A DNA stretch of 64,000 nucleotides from Rhodocyclales bacterium (GTDB lineage: Bacteria; Pseudomonadota; Gammaproteobacteria; Burkholderiales; Rhodocyclaceae): positions 124,001-188,000 of the forward strand of contig JAPLQY010000011.1 in the NCBI GenBank assembly GCA_026399475.1, in the 5' to 3' direction. Position 1 is the stretch's first letter. Every line of letters starts with the position of its first letter. Position numbers and translations under genes: made by a program. The notes below the pieces were generated by a model. It had not been told where the DNA came from. It made no database searches and saw only the letters and a program-made list of their open reading frames with translations. Positions 1 to 8,747 of the stretch are shown piece by piece.

Positions 1-695
1 TGCATCTCGACGATGATCTTTCGGGCATCGCCGACGGTCGCAACGGTCGTCATCCGTTGCCTGATGCCGCCGAGTTTGCGCGGCGCATGTCGGCCTGCGG
101 CGTGGATGAGGCGACGCAGGTGGTGGCCTATGACAATGAAGGCGGCATTTTCGCATCACGGCTTTGGTGGATGCTGCGCTGGCTGGGACATGACCGGGTG
201 GCGGTGCTGAATGGCGGGCTGGCAGGCTGGAAGCGCAGCAAGCGGGCGCTGGAAGAGCGTGTGCCTGCTGTCGAGTCGCGCAACTTCACGGCACGCCCGC
301 AGGATATGGCCGTCGATTCCGGGCAGGTGCTGGCCGACCTTCAGTCGGAGCGGATGCTGCTTCTCGATGCGCGCAGCCCGGAAAGATTCCGCGGCGAGAA
401 CGAGACGCTCGACCCGGTCGGCGGCCACATTCCCGGTGCGGTGAATCGCTTCTATTTTGAAAATCTCGATGACGATGGCTGCTTCTTCAAGCCGGTCGCG
501 GAGCTGCGCGCCGAATTCGACGCGCTGCTGGTCGGCCGCCCGGCAACCGATGTCGTGCAGCAGTGCGGCTCGGGTGTTACTGCCTGCCACAACCTGCTGG
601 CGATGGAACTGGCCGGCTTGTCGGGTTCCAAGCTGTATCCCGGCTCGTGGAGCGAGTGGTGCGCCGATCCCTCGCGGCCGGTGGCAACCGGCTAG
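1..695 (+). CDS. sseA: 3-mercaptopyruvate sulfurtransferase (SseA-type rhodanese), 5'-truncated by window edge
   Basis: Tandem-rhodanese sulfurtransferase that moves sulfur from 3-mercaptopyruvate or thiosulfate to a thiophilic acceptor. The reading frame is open from base 3 of the window, so the N-terminus lies outside. The visible part starts in the inactive N-terminal rhodanese domain (motifs VAYDNEGG and LNGGLAGWKR) and ends in the catalytic domain, with active-site loop CGSGVTAC near base 565. This CGSGVTA form is typical of mercaptopyruvate sulfurtransferases rather than thiosulfate-preferring rhodaneses, although that substrate preference is family knowledge. The stop codon overlaps the 3' end of the convergent queG by 4 bp. 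No regulatory information is visible. Confidence 0.88.
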   Translation, partial: HLDDDLSGIADGRNGRHPLPDAAEFARRMSACGVDEATQVVAYDNEGGIFASRLWWMLRWLGHDRVAVLNGGLAGWKRSKRALEERVPAVESRNFTARPQDMAVDSGQVLADLQSERMLLLDARSPERFRGENETLDPVGGHIPGAVNRFYFENLDDDGCFFKPVAELRAEFDALLVGRPATDVVQQCGSGVTACHNLLAMELAGLSGSKLYPGSWSEWCADPSRPVATG

Positions 696-1789
696 GCAGC
701 TTCGCCGTGGCGTCGGAGCGCCCACGCCACATGTTCGCGCACCAATGCCGAAGGATGACCGGCACGGGAGCGTAGGGCACCGAGCACTTCGTCGCTGCGC
801 GGGGCGTTGCCCAGCGTCACGGCTATATTGCGCAGCCAGCGCTCGTAGCCGATGCGGCGGATCGCCGATCCGGTCAGGCGCTGGTTGAACTCGTTTTCTT
901 CCCAGGCGAAGAGCTCGACCAGTCGGGCCTGATCCAGATCGTGGCGCGGCGCGAAATCGCGTTCCCGGGTAAGCGGCGCGAAGCGGTTCCAGGGACAGGC
1001 GATCTGGCAATCGTCGCAACCGTAGATGCGGTTGCCCAGCAGGGGCCGCAGGGTTTCGGGAATGCTGCCCTTGAGTTCGATCGTCAGGTAGGACACGCAC
1101 AGGCGCGCATCGAGGCGCCAGGGAGCGGTGATGGCCCGGGTCGGGCAGGCGTCGATGCAAGCCGCGCAGGTGCCGCAGTGATCGGTGACCGGGGTGTCCG
1201 GTGACAGGTCCAGGTCGGTGAATATCTCGCCGAGAAAGAAATACGATCCGGCCTCGCGGTCGAGTAGCAGCGTGTGCTTGCCGCGCCAGCCCAGACCGCT
1301 GTTCTGCGCCAGACCGACTTCCATGACCGGCGCGGAATCCGTGAACACCCGATAGGAAAAAGCGCCGATCTCGCTCGTGATTCGATCGGCCAGTTTCTGC
1401 AGCCGGGCGCGCAGCAGCTTGTGATAGTCGCGGCCCAGGGCGTAACGCGAAATGAAGGCACGTTCGCCGTCGGCAAGGGCGGCGCGGGAATCGGCAGCGG
1501 CGGGACGGTAATTCATGCGCACGGTGATGATGCTGTGGGTGCCCGGCACCAGGTCCGCCGGTCGTGCACGCTTGTTTCCGCTTTCGGTAGCATAGGCCGC
1601 CATATAATCCATCTCGCCATGGCAGTTGGCCGCGAGCCATGCGTTCAGGTTTTCTTCGGCGCCGCTGACGTGGGTTCCGGAAAAGCCGATGGCATCGAAG
1701 CCGAGGTCCGTACCCCAGCGCCGAATGTTTTCCTTCAGTTCCGCTGAAGTTTTCCCATTGGTTTCTTGATTGCCATGCATGCCGATCAT
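692..1789 (-). CDS. queG: Epoxyqueuosine reductase QueG
   Basis: Cobalamin-dependent iron-sulfur enzyme that catalyses the last step of queuosine synthesis in tRNA, reducing epoxyqueuosine to queuosine. The 365-aa protein has the family layout: an N-terminal DUF1730 region, two [4Fe-4S] ferredoxin-type motifs (CGTCAACIDACP and CDDCQIACPW) in the centre, and a C-terminal HEAT-like stretch (RSRAGHPSALVREHVAWALRR split over two helices). Length is normal for the family. The start ATG at 1789 overlaps head-to-head with the start of tsaE on the other strand; an alternative ATG lies three codons inside. The end overlaps sseA by 4 bp. The divergent queG/tsaE arrangement leaves no conventional intergenic promoter, so each promoter must lie inside the other gene. 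Confidence 0.93.
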   Translation of the reverse strand: MIGMHGNQETNGKTSAELKENIRRWGTDLGFDAIGFSGTHVSGAEENLNAWLAANCHGEMDYMAAYATESGNKRARPADLVPGTHSIITVRMNYRPAAADSRAALADGERAFISRYALGRDYHKLLRARLQKLADRITSEIGAFSYRVFTDSAPVMEVGLAQNSGLGWRGKHTLLLDREAGSYFFLGEIFTDLDLSPDTPVTDHCGTCAACIDACPTRAITAPWRLDARLCVSYLTIELKGSIPETLRPLLGNRIYGCDDCQIACPWNRFAPLTRERDFAPRHDLDQARLVELFAWEENEFNQRLTGSAIRRIGYERWLRNIAVTLGNAPRSDEVLGALRSRAGHPSALVREHVAWALRRHGEAA

Positions 1790-2287
1790 CTTACTTTAGC
1801 CCTGACCAGTGAAGCCGACACGCTTGCCCTGGGCCGCTCCATGGCCGCGCCGATGAGCGAACAGCGCTTGCCGGGCATGGTCATCTGGCTCGACGGCGAC
1901 CTCGGCGCGGGCAAGACCACGCTGGTGCGCGGGCTCTTGCGCGCGGCCGGTCTCAGCGGCCCGGTGAAAAGCCCCACTTACACACTGGTTGAAGTTCATG
2001 TGGTTTCTGGATTACACTTCTATCACTTTGATTTTTATAGATTCAACTACGCGGAAGAATATCTCGATGCCGGGCTCGACGAATATTTTTCAGGAAATGG
2101 AATTTGTCTGGTCGAATGGCCCGACAAGGCCGCGCCGTATCTGCCTGCCGCCGATATGCGAATTGAATTGCGGGTCGAGCCGGGTGAAGCCGGTGATGGG
2201 CGTATCGCCCGCATCACGGCGGCCAGCGCCAGGGGACGAGCATGCCTCGCCGGCGTGATGTCCTCAAGTTTGCTGCGGCCAGCCTGA
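1775..2287 (+). CDS. tsaE: tRNA threonylcarbamoyladenosine biosynthesis ATPase TsaE
   Basis: P-loop ATPase that works with TsaB and TsaD to transfer the threonylcarbamoyl group to A37 of ANN-decoding tRNAs. The Walker A motif GDLGAGKTTLVRG and the following SPTYTLVE and YHFDFYR segments are diagnostic of the family. ATG at 1775 is preferred; a TTG at 1766 is also in frame. The gene overlaps the downstream amidase by 46 bp, the usual tsaE-amiC coupling. Bases about 1985-2110 are conspicuously AT-rich (repeated ttt, tat, aat and ata codons) compared with the GC-rich flanks, although the encoded sequence is still family-like. The C-terminal 25 residues are poorly conserved in the family and run into amiC. 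Confidence 0.9.
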   Translation: MHADHLTLALTSEADTLALGRSMAAPMSEQRLPGMVIWLDGDLGAGKTTLVRGLLRAAGLSGPVKSPTYTLVEVHVVSGLHFYHFDFYRFNYAEEYLDAGLDEYFSGNGICLVEWPDKAAPYLPAADMRIELRVEPGEAGDGRIARITAASARGRACLAGVMSSSLLRPA

Positions 2288-3528
2288 CCCTGCTGGTTTC
2301 ACGGGTTGGCGCTGGCGCCACGCCGGGCAGCAGCATACTCGCGGTGCGCGTCTGGCCGGCCCGCGACTACACGCGGGTGACGCTGGAGCACGATCAGGTC
2401 ATCAAGTACTCCCATCTGCTGGTGAAAGACCCGGAGCGACTGGTGCTCGACCTCGAAGGTGTCGAGTTCAACTCGGTGCTGCAGACGTTGCCCGCGAAGA
2501 TTATCGACGCCGACCCCTACATCAAGCTGATCCGTGCCGGACGCAATAAGCCGGGCGTGGTGCGCCTCGTGATCGAGCTCAAGGGTGAAGTAAAGCCGCA
2601 GGTTTTCTCCCTCAAACCGGTGGGCGAATACGGCCATCGACTGGTGCTCGACCTTTATCCTGTGGAGCCGATCGATCCCCTGATGGCACTGCTGGAAAAA
2701 TCGGGTGAGTCGCCGCAGAAGGCAGAGTCAAAGCCGGAGGCCCACGCCAAGCCAGCCGAGAGGCCGGGCGACCATGCACCCGACAAGCCTGAGCAGAAGC
2801 CCGAGATTGCGCGCATGGTGACCATCGTTCTCGACCCCGGCCATGGTGGCGAAGATCCCGGTGCGATCGGTCGCGGCGGCAGCTACGAAAAGAACGTCAC
2901 GCTCTCGGTGGCGCGGCGCCTGAAGGAGAAGATCGACGCCACGCCGAGCATGCGTTCGGTGCTGACGCGCGACGGCGACTATTTCATTCCGCTGCAGCAG
3001 CGCGTACAGAAGGCGCGCCGGGTGCAGGCCGATCTGTTCGTCTCGGTGCACGCCGATGCCTTCATCAAGACCACGGCGCGCGGTTCCAGCGTTTTCGTCC
3101 TGTCCGAAACCGGCGCCTCGAGTTCGGCCGCGCGCTGGCTGGCGAACAAGGAAAACTCGGCCGATCTGGTGGGAGGCGTGAATCTCGGCGTCAAGGATCC
3201 CTATCTCGCCCGTACCCTGCTCGATCTGTCGCAAACGGCGACCATCAATGACAGCCTCAAGCTGGGCAACCATGTGCTGGGCGAACTGGGCCGCATCAAC
3301 ACCCTGCACAAAGGGCAGGTGGAACAGGCTGGTTTCGCCGTGCTGAAGGCGCCGGACATTCCATCGATCCTGATCGAGACTGCCTTCATCTCAAATCCCG
3401 AGGAAGAGGCGCGCCTGAACGACGAGGCCTATCAGGACCGCATGGCCGAAGCCATCCTCAAGGGCATCCGCCGTTATTTCGCCAAGAACCCGCCGCTGGC
3501 CAAATCGAAGCTGGCACGGCTGGATTGA
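2242..3528 (+). CDS. amiC: N-acetylmuramoyl-L-alanine amidase, AmiC type (AMIN + Amidase_3)
   Basis: Periplasmic zinc amidase that cleaves the amide bond between N-acetylmuramic acid and the stem peptide during cell separation. The 428-aa precursor starts with a twin-arginine-like signal (PRRRDVLKFAAASLTLLVSR), consistent with Tat export of AmiC-type enzymes. It continues with an AMIN domain (about residues 35-140), a charged Lys/Glu/Pro linker, and an Amidase_3 catalytic domain opening with VLDPGHGGEDPGA (zinc-binding His201), followed by SVHADAF and ending with PSILIETAFISNPEEE. The start codon lies inside tsaE, implying translational coupling. Nothing in the domains looks damaged. Confidence 0.93.
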   Translation: MPRRRDVLKFAAASLTLLVSRVGAGATPGSSILAVRVWPARDYTRVTLEHDQVIKYSHLLVKDPERLVLDLEGVEFNSVLQTLPAKIIDADPYIKLIRAGRNKPGVVRLVIELKGEVKPQVFSLKPVGEYGHRLVLDLYPVEPIDPLMALLEKSGESPQKAESKPEAHAKPAERPGDHAPDKPEQKPEIARMVTIVLDPGHGGEDPGAIGRGGSYEKNVTLSVARRLKEKIDATPSMRSVLTRDGDYFIPLQQRVQKARRVQADLFVSVHADAFIKTTARGSSVFVLSETGASSSAARWLANKENSADLVGGVNLGVKDPYLARTLLDLSQTATINDSLKLGNHVLGELGRINTLHKGQVEQAGFAVLKAPDIPSILIETAFISNPEEEARLNDEAYQDRMAEAILKGIRRYFAKNPPLAKSKLARLD

Positions 3529-3545
3529 TTCAGACGGAAAACCTT

Positions 3546-3658
3546 ACCGCGGAGGCGCAGAGGCGCAGAGGATTCGCAGAGAAAATCATATGCGAAGAAA
3601 CTTGCCGTAGTTGCTTTCCTCTGCGCTGTCTTTCTCTGCGCCTCTGCGCCTCCGCGGT
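3546..3658. repeat. 113-bp gene-less inverted-repeat element (MITE-like) related to the GxxExxY cassette
   Basis: The segment begins with a 25-bp sequence at 3546-3570 built on the repeated unit GGCGCAGA and ends with its exact reverse complement at 3634-3658. The 63-bp core has no credible ORF and contains further partial copies of the unit (CGCAGAG and CTCTGCG). The ends differ by one base from the ends of the 475-bp element at 4888-5362, which carries a GxxExxY gene. It therefore looks like a non-coding derivative of the same element. It lies 17 bp after the amiC stop codon and could also fold into a long hairpin in the transcript. Confidence 0.8.
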
Positions 3659-3971
3659 GAAGCCTTCAGGCCTTGTGGTTCAGGTCGCACCGGCCTAGCT
3701 TGATATAATCGCCCGCTTTCCCTGTAGCCTCACTTTCACGCAGCAGTGACACGGCATCCCTGATGATGAAACACGCGAAAAGCGAATTGAAGGCCCGCCT
3801 CTCCCATCCGCTGCGCGGCCCACGGCTGGCTTTGCACAGCCAGCCGGCTGCGGCGGCGCACCGCATGCGGTGCGAAACCCCACCTCGCCCCCTCACGGGG
3901 AGGCTTCTGGTCAGCTCGCTTCGCTCGACTATCACCAGTCGCTCCGAACGAGTTATTTCACGCTAAATCCC
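3659..3971. other. Intergenic region amiC-ribF: palindromes and a weak -10 candidate
   Basis: No convincing gene is present in these 313 bases. A TATAAT hexamer at 3704-3709 could be a -10 element, but no good -35 is visible at the right distance. An 8-bp stem (CGGCTGGC at 3823-3830 pairing with 3839-3846) and a perfect 18-bp palindrome at 3857-3874 (CGCACCGCATGCGGTGCG) follow, then a C-rich/G-rich hairpin near 3888-3901. The dense series of palindromes resembles a mosaic of extragenic palindromic repeats. The ribF frame is open upstream to 3870, but that part is repeat-derived, so the later ATG is used. Confidence 0.5.
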
Positions 3972-4916
3972 ATGCTGGTTTTTCGCGGTGTTCCCGAGCG
4001 GGCGACGACGTCCACGGTACTGACCATCGGCAATTTCGATGGCGTGCATCGTGGCCATCGCGCGCTGCTGTCCGAATTGACAGCCAAGGCACGCGAACTC
4101 GCGCTGCCGGCGACGGTGCTCACCTTCGAGCCGCATCCGCGCGAACTGTTCGCGCCGGACCAGGCGCCGGCGCGCCTGGCCAGCCTGCGCGACAAGATCG
4201 AACTGCTGGCCGATTGCGGCGTCGATCGCGTTCATGTCTGCCGCTTCACCCGCAATCTGGCGGCGCTCACCGCCGAGCAGTTTATCGAACGCATCCTGGT
4301 GCATGGACTGTCGGTGCGGCATTTGATCGTCGGCGACGATTTCCGTTTTGGCAAGGGTCGCGGTGGAGATTTTGGCCTGCTGCAACGAACGGGACAGGAG
4401 CACCGTTTCGTGGTCGAGGCCATGCACACGGTGGATTTCGGCGGCATTCGCGTTTCCAGTTCCGCGGTGCGCGAGGCCCTGGCCGCCGGCAACATCGAGC
4501 ATGCCGAGGAGCTGCTGGGGCGTGCCTATGTCATCGCCGGGCGCGTCATGGACGGCAGGAAGCTCGGCCGCACCATCGGTTTCCCCACCGCCAACATCCA
4601 GGTGCGGCGCAAGCGTCTGCCGCTCTCCGGCGTGTTCGCCGTCACCGTTTCCGGCATTGATGCACATCCGCTTCCCGGCGCGGCGAACATCGGCGTGCGC
4701 CCGACGGTCGCCGAGGGCCTCCAGCCCGTTCTGGAAGTCCATCTGCTGGATTTCGATCGCGATATTTACGGCACCCACGTCGACGTGAATTTCCTGCACA
4801 AGCTGCGCGACGAGGCAAAGTTCGATTCACTGGATGCGCTCAAGGCGCAGATTGCCCGCGATGTAGCCGACGTGAAGGGTTTTTTTTACCGCAGAGGCGC
4901 AGAGGCGCAGAGATGA
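3972..4916 (+). CDS. ribF: Bifunctional riboflavin kinase / FMN adenylyltransferase RibF
   Basis: Makes FMN from riboflavin and FAD from FMN in the cytoplasm. The ATG at 3972 gives MLVFRGVPER, the usual N-terminus. The adenylyltransferase domain follows (TIGNFDGVHRGHRALL, nucleotidyl-transferase HxGH-like motif, and VGDDFRFGKGRGGDF), then the kinase domain (GRTIGFPTANI, GVFAVTV). The last residues ([11 protein letters not shown]) are encoded by the left inverted repeat of the adjacent mobile element, so the native C-terminus has been replaced or extended by the repeat. The stop TGA overlaps the ATG of the GxxExxY gene (ATGA). In relatives ribF is directly followed by ileS; here the cassette lies between them. 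Confidence 0.93.
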   Translation: MLVFRGVPERATTSTVLTIGNFDGVHRGHRALLSELTAKARELALPATVLTFEPHPRELFAPDQAPARLASLRDKIELLADCGVDRVHVCRFTRNLAALTAEQFIERILVHGLSVRHLIVGDDFRFGKGRGGDFGLLQRTGQEHRFVVEAMHTVDFGGIRVSSSAVREALAAGNIEHAEELLGRAYVIAGRVMDGRKLGRTIGFPTANIQVRRKRLPLSGVFAVTVSGIDAHPLPGAANIGVRPTVAEGLQPVLEVHLLDFDRDIYGTHVDVNFLHKLRDEAKFDSLDALKAQIARDVADVKGFFYRRGAEAQR

Positions 4917-5362
4917 CGCAGAGAAAGGCCATTGCGGAGACTGATTTCAACGATCTGAGTGGACGCGTCATTGGGGCAGCCATCGAGGTGCATCGTCAGG
5001 TGGGGCCGGGTTTACTCGAATCGGCGTATGTGGAGTGCCTTGGATGGGAGCTTGAGCAGTCCGGACTCAGTGTCAAACGCGAGGTGATTGTGCCCTTGCG
5101 CTACAAGAAGTTGACACTTGCGCAATCCTATCGACTGGACTTGCTGATTGATGATTGTTTGATTGTTGAAGTGAAGGCGGTTGAAAAGTTGATGCCGATC
5201 CATGACGCCCAGTTACTGACCTATCTCAGGCTGATGGACAAACGACTTGGCCTGCTTATGAATTTCAATGTTGATGCGATGCGCAACGGCATCAAAAGGC
5301 TGGCAAATGGACTTTGACCTGTATTCCTCTGCGTTTCCTCTGCGCCTCTGCGCCTCTGCGGT
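4888..5362. mobile_element. 475-bp GxxExxY cassette bounded by perfect 25-bp inverted repeats
   Basis: The 25 bases at 4888-4912 (beginning ACCGCAGAGGCGCAGA) are the exact reverse complement of 5338-5362. The complete GxxExxY gene lies between them, and its ATG starts at the first base after the left repeat. The right end stops 12 bases before the ileS start codon. The same termini, with one base changed, bound the 113-bp element at 3546-3658. No transposase is present, so movement would need a trans-acting enzyme, recombination, or the encoded nuclease-like protein. A target-site duplication is not obvious. Confidence 0.8.
4913..5317 (+). CDS. GxxExxY family protein (PD-(D/E)xK nuclease-like)
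   Basis: The 134-aa protein has the signature G-L-L-E-S-A-Y that names the GxxExxY family (near residues 37-43), followed by a core LIDDCLIVEVKAVEKL that fits the D...ExK catalytic pattern of PD-(D/E)xK nucleases and a QLLTYLRL helix. Its cellular role is not established for the family. The gene begins with ATG immediately after the left 25-bp inverted repeat, and its first codons (MTQRKA) still contain a repeat unit. It overlaps the ribF stop as ATGA and may be translated by coupling. Base composition is clearly lower in GC than the flanking ribF and ileS, which together with the flanking repeats points to acquisition as a cassette. Confidence 0.88.
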   Translation: MTQRKAIAETDFNDLSGRVIGAAIEVHRQVGPGLLESAYVECLGWELEQSGLSVKREVIVPLRYKKLTLAQSYRLDLLIDDCLIVEVKAVEKLMPIHDAQLLTYLRLMDKRLGLLMNFNVDAMRNGIKRLANGL

Positions 5363-5374
5363 GAGATTTTAGAC

Positions 5375-8269
5375 ATGGCTGACTATCGCAAGACCCTCAA
5401 CATGCCCGACACGCCCTTCCCGATGCGCGGTGACCTCGCCAAGCGCGAGCCGGGCTGGGTCGCCGCCTGGCAGGAGCAAAGGCTCTACCAGAAGATTCGC
5501 AAGGCATCGGCAGGGCGTCCGCGCTTCGTACTGCACGACGGCCCGCCCTATGCCAACGGCGACATCCACATCGGCCATGCGGTGAACAAGATTCTCAAGG
5601 ACATCATCGTCCGCGCCAAGACCCTGGCCGGCTTCGATGCGCCCTACGTGCCGGGCTGGGATTGCCACGGTTTGCCGATCGAGCACCAGATCGAAAAGAC
5701 CCACGGCAAGCACCTGCCGGCCGACAAGGCGCGCGAGTTGTGCCGCAGCTTCGCCGCCGAACAGGTGGAACGGCAGAAGAAGGACTTCATCCGCCTCGGC
5801 GTGCTCGGCGACTGGGACAATCCCTACCTCACCATGGCCTTCCGCAACGAGGCGGACGAGATCCGCGCCGTTGGCGATCTGTACAAGACCGGCTACCTGT
5901 TCAAGGGCTTGAAGCCGGTGAATTGGTGCTTCGACTGCGGCTCGGCCCTGGCCGAGGCCGAGGTCGAGTACCAGGACAAGAAATCCCCGGCAATCGACGT
6001 CGGCTTCCGCCTCGACGCCGCCGAGCGCGGCCGCGTCGCCCATGCGTTCGGTATCGTCGCGCTACCCGAGGGCGACTGCTGGACGGTGATCTGGACCACG
6101 ACCCCCTGGACCATTCCGTCCAACCAGGCACTCAACATGCACCCGGAATTCACCTACGAACTGGTGAAGACCGCGCGCGGCTGCCTGATCCTCGCCGCCG
6201 AACTGCGTGGCGCGGCACTGCAGCGCTTCGGCCTCGAAGGCGAAGTGCTCGGCGCCTGTCAGGGCGCGGCGCTGGCCCAGGTGGTGTTCCGCCATCCCTT
6301 CTACGACCGCGCCTCGCCGGTGTATCTGGGCGACTACGTCACGCTCGATACCGGCACCGGCATCGTCCATAGCGCGCCGGCCTACGGCTTGGAGGACTAC
6401 GATTCCTGCAAGAAGCACGGCATGCAGAACGACGAAATCCTCACCCCGGTGCAGGGCGACGGCGTGTTCGCCGCCAGCCTGCCTTTCTTCGGCGGCATGT
6501 TCGTCTGGAAGGCCAATGCGGTCATCATCGAAAAGCTGGCCGAGGTCGGCAGCCTGTTTGCCAGCAGCGAGATCGTGCACAGCTACATGCATTGCTGGCG
6601 GCACAAGACACCGATCATTTATCGCGCCACCACGCAGTGGTTCGTCGGCATGAACAAGGCGGTTGCCCGCCCCGTCCATTCTGGACAGGGTGACGACAAT
6701 CCCCCCAACCCCCTTTCCGGGAAAGGGGGCGATGGAGTCGGGTCGCCTTTGGCGACAGAGGAAAGGCACGTGGCCTTGCGCGAACTCGCACTCGCTGCCG
6801 TCGAGGCGACCAAGTTCTATCCCGACTGGGGCAAGGCGCGGCTGCACGCGATGATCGCCAATCGGCCTGACTGGTGCGTTTCGCGACAGCGCAACTGGGG
6901 CGTGCCGATCCCGTTCTTCTTGCACAAGGAAACTGGCGAGCCGCATCCGCGCACGCTGGAGCTGCTCGAAGCCGTGGCGCAGCGCATCGAGCAGGAGGGC
7001 ATCGACGCCTGGTTCAAGCTCGACGCGGCCGAACTGCTTGGCGACGAAGCCGGCCAGTACGACAAGATGCGCGACACGCTCGACGTCTGGTTCGACTCCG
7101 GCACCACGCACCGCACGGTGCTGCGCGGCTCGCACGCTGCCGATCTCATCTACCCGGCGGACCTCTACCTCGAAGGCTCGGACCAGCATCGCGGCTGGTT
7201 CCATTCAAGCCTGCTCACCGGCGCCGCGATCGACGGCCGTGCGCCCTACAAGGCCTTGCTGACCCACGGTTTCGTGGTCGATGGCAAGGGCATGAAGATG
7301 TCCAAGTCCAAAGGCAACGTGGTCGCGCCGCAGAAAATCTCCGACACGCTCGGCGCCGAAATCCTGCGCCTCTGGGTGGCCAGCACCGACTACTCGGGCG
7401 AACTGTCGATCGACGAGAAGACCATCCTGCCGCGCGTGGTCGAGGTCTATCGCCGACTGCGCAACACGCTGCGCTTCCTGCTGGCCAATACCGCGGATTT
7501 CGACGCAAAGACCCAGATGCTGCCGCCCGCCGAATGGTTCGAAGTGGATCGCTACGCCCTCGCGCTCACCCGCCGCCTGCAGGCGCAATGCACCGCCGAC
7601 TACGAGCGTTTCGAGTTTCACAAGGTGGTGCAGGCGCTGATGAATTTCTGTTCCGAAGACCTCGGAGCCTTCTACCTCGACATCCTCAAGGACCGGCTGT
7701 ACACCGCGGCGGAAGACTCCCGCGCCCGCCGTTCGGCGCAAAGCGCGCTGTGGCACATCCTGCAAACCGTGACGCGGCTGATGGCGCCCATCCTGTCCTT
7801 CACTGCCGAAGAAATCTGGACCACGCTGAAGCAGGGCGACAGCGTGATGCTCGCGACATGGCACGCGCTACCGGAACAAGGCGAAGAGTCGGTGCTGACG
7901 ACACGGTGGCAGACTATCCGCGACGTAAGAGCAGTGGCCAGCAAGTTCATGGAGGATCTGAGGACGGAGGGCAAGATCGGATCGTCGCTGCAGGCCGAAG
8001 TTACTGTTACCGCAGGCGGCACTAAGTATGAGGTGCTGGCGAGTCTGGGAGACGATCTGCGATTTGTTCTGCTCTGCTCAAAGGCTGTGTTGCTGCAGTG
8101 GCCAGACGCTACTGCGGATTCCGTAGAGGTTGTTGCAAGCGCCCACGCCAAGTGCGCGCGCTGCTGGCACTGGCGCGAGGATGTCGGCCAAGATGTGGAG
8201 CACCCGGAGCTTTGCGGACGTTGCACCTCCAATCTGTTCGGTTCCGGCGAGGCACGCGAGTTTGCCTAA
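5375..8269 (+). CDS. ileS: Isoleucyl-tRNA synthetase with an in-frame repeat insertion
   Basis: Charges tRNA-Ile with isoleucine in the cytoplasm. The class I signatures are present: HIGH at residues 65-68 (GDIHIGHAV) and KMSKS at 641-645 ([10 protein letters not shown]). The editing domain ([15 protein letters not shown]) lies between them, and a C-terminal zinc finger (CARCWHW ... CGRC) closes the protein. The length of 964 aa is about 30 longer than I would expect. The excess is residues about 433-463, a Pro/Gly/Ser-rich stretch ([15 protein letters not shown]) encoded by a hairpin-rich segment that interrupts a normally conserved region between FVGMNKAVA and [14 protein letters not shown]. 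All catalytic motifs are intact, so the enzyme is presumed active. The right inverted repeat of the GxxExxY cassette lies just upstream and may contribute part of the leader. Confidence 0.95.
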   Translation: MADYRKTLNMPDTPFPMRGDLAKREPGWVAAWQEQRLYQKIRKASAGRPRFVLHDGPPYANGDIHIGHAVNKILKDIIVRAKTLAGFDAPYVPGWDCHGLPIEHQIEKTHGKHLPADKARELCRSFAAEQVERQKKDFIRLGVLGDWDNPYLTMAFRNEADEIRAVGDLYKTGYLFKGLKPVNWCFDCGSALAEAEVEYQDKKSPAIDVGFRLDAAERGRVAHAFGIVALPEGDCWTVIWTTTPWTIPSNQALNMHPEFTYELVKTARGCLILAAELRGAALQRFGLEGEVLGACQGAALAQVVFRHPFYDRASPVYLGDYVTLDTGTGIVHSAPAYGLEDYDSCKKHGMQNDEILTPVQGDGVFAASLPFFGGMFVWKANAVIIEKLAEVGSLFASSEIVHSYMHCWRHKTPIIYRATTQWFVGMNKAVARPVHSGQGDDNPPNPLSGKGGDGVGSPLATEERHVALRELALAAVEATKFYPDWGKARLHAMIANRPDWCVSRQRNWGVPIPFFLHKETGEPHPRTLELLEAVAQRIEQEGIDAWFKLDAAELLGDEAGQYDKMRDTLDVWFDSGTTHRTVLRGSHAADLIYPADLYLEGSDQHRGWFHSSLLTGAAIDGRAPYKALLTHGFVVDGKGMKMSKSKGNVVAPQKISDTLGAEILRLWVASTDYSGELSIDEKTILPRVVEVYRRLRNTLRFLLANTADFDAKTQMLPPAEWFEVDRYALALTRRLQAQCTADYERFEFHKVVQALMNFCSEDLGAFYLDILKDRLYTAAEDSRARRSAQSALWHILQTVTRLMAPILSFTAEEIWTTLKQGDSVMLATWHALPEQGEESVLTTRWQTIRDVRAVASKFMEDLRTEGKIGSSLQAEVTVTAGGTKYEVLASLGDDLRFVLLCSKAVLLQWPDATADSVEVVASAHAKCARCWHWREDVGQDVEHPELCGRCTSNLFGSGEAREFA
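6674..6756. repeat. REP-like triple-hairpin insertion inside ileS
   Basis: Three inverted repeats follow one another. GTCCA-TTC-TGGAC lies at 6674-6686. A perfect 10-bp arm CCCCCTTTCC at 6709-6718 has its complement at 6720-6729 around a single base. GTCGCC-TTT-GGCGAC lies at 6742-6756. The segment keeps the reading frame and encodes a low-complexity Pro/Gly/Ser stretch absent from typical IleS proteins as I recall them. The structure resembles extragenic palindromic elements, which are rarely tolerated within an essential coding region. Confidence 0.7.
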
Positions 8270-8747
8270 GTCGGCGGCAACGCTTGGTCGCTGGCTGGCA
8301 CTGGCGCTGCTGGTGCTGGTGCTCGACCAGATCAGCAAGATCTGGGTGCTGGCGAACTTTCGCCTGATGGACAGGCAGACCGTGAGCTCTTTTTTCAACC
8401 TCGTCCTGGTCTTCAATCCCGGCGCGTCCTTCAGCTTTCTGGCCGATGCCGGCGGCTGGCAGAAGTGGTTCTTCGTGGTCCTCGCTCTGGGCGTCTCGTT
8501 CTGGCTGCTGGGCCTGCTGCGTAAGCACGCGCATGAGCGTCTGCTGCCGACCGCTCTTTCCCTGATCCTGGGCGGCGCGCTCGGCAATGTCGTCGACCGC
8601 CTGCGATTCGACGCCGTCGTCGATTTCCTCGATTTTCATCTGGCGGGCTATCATTGGCCGGCCTTCAACGTGGCCGACTCGGCCATCACCGTTGGCGTGG
8701 CGCTGATGCTGTGGCATCAGTTCCGTCAGCCCAAGGAAATTTCATGA
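8262..8747 (+). CDS. lspA: Lipoprotein signal peptidase (signal peptidase II)
   Basis: Inner-membrane aspartic protease that removes signal peptides from prolipoproteins. Four hydrophobic segments and the catalytic motifs are visible: NxxNxGaxF-like [22 protein letters not shown] with the first Asp, and [12 protein letters not shown] with the second Asp. The best start is TTG at 8262, giving [11 protein letters not shown] and 161 residues, with an 8-bp overlap with the ileS end. The frame is open further upstream, but that part lies inside ileS. The stop overlaps the fkpB ATG as ATGA, so ileS-lspA-fkpB-ispH form one tightly packed operon. Confidence 0.92.
   Translation: MPKSAATLGRWLALALLVLVLDQISKIWVLANFRLMDRQTVSSFFNLVLVFNPGASFSFLADAGGWQKWFFVVLALGVSFWLLGLLRKHAHERLLPTALSLILGGALGNVVDRLRFDAVVDFLDFHLAGYHWPAFNVADSAITVGVALMLWHQFRQPKEIS

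Noticed and set aside
156..1640. Long minus-strand ORF (494 aa) through sseA/queG
   Set aside because: It overlaps queG in another frame, is Arg/Pro/Ala-rich without motifs, and is a GC-bias shadow.
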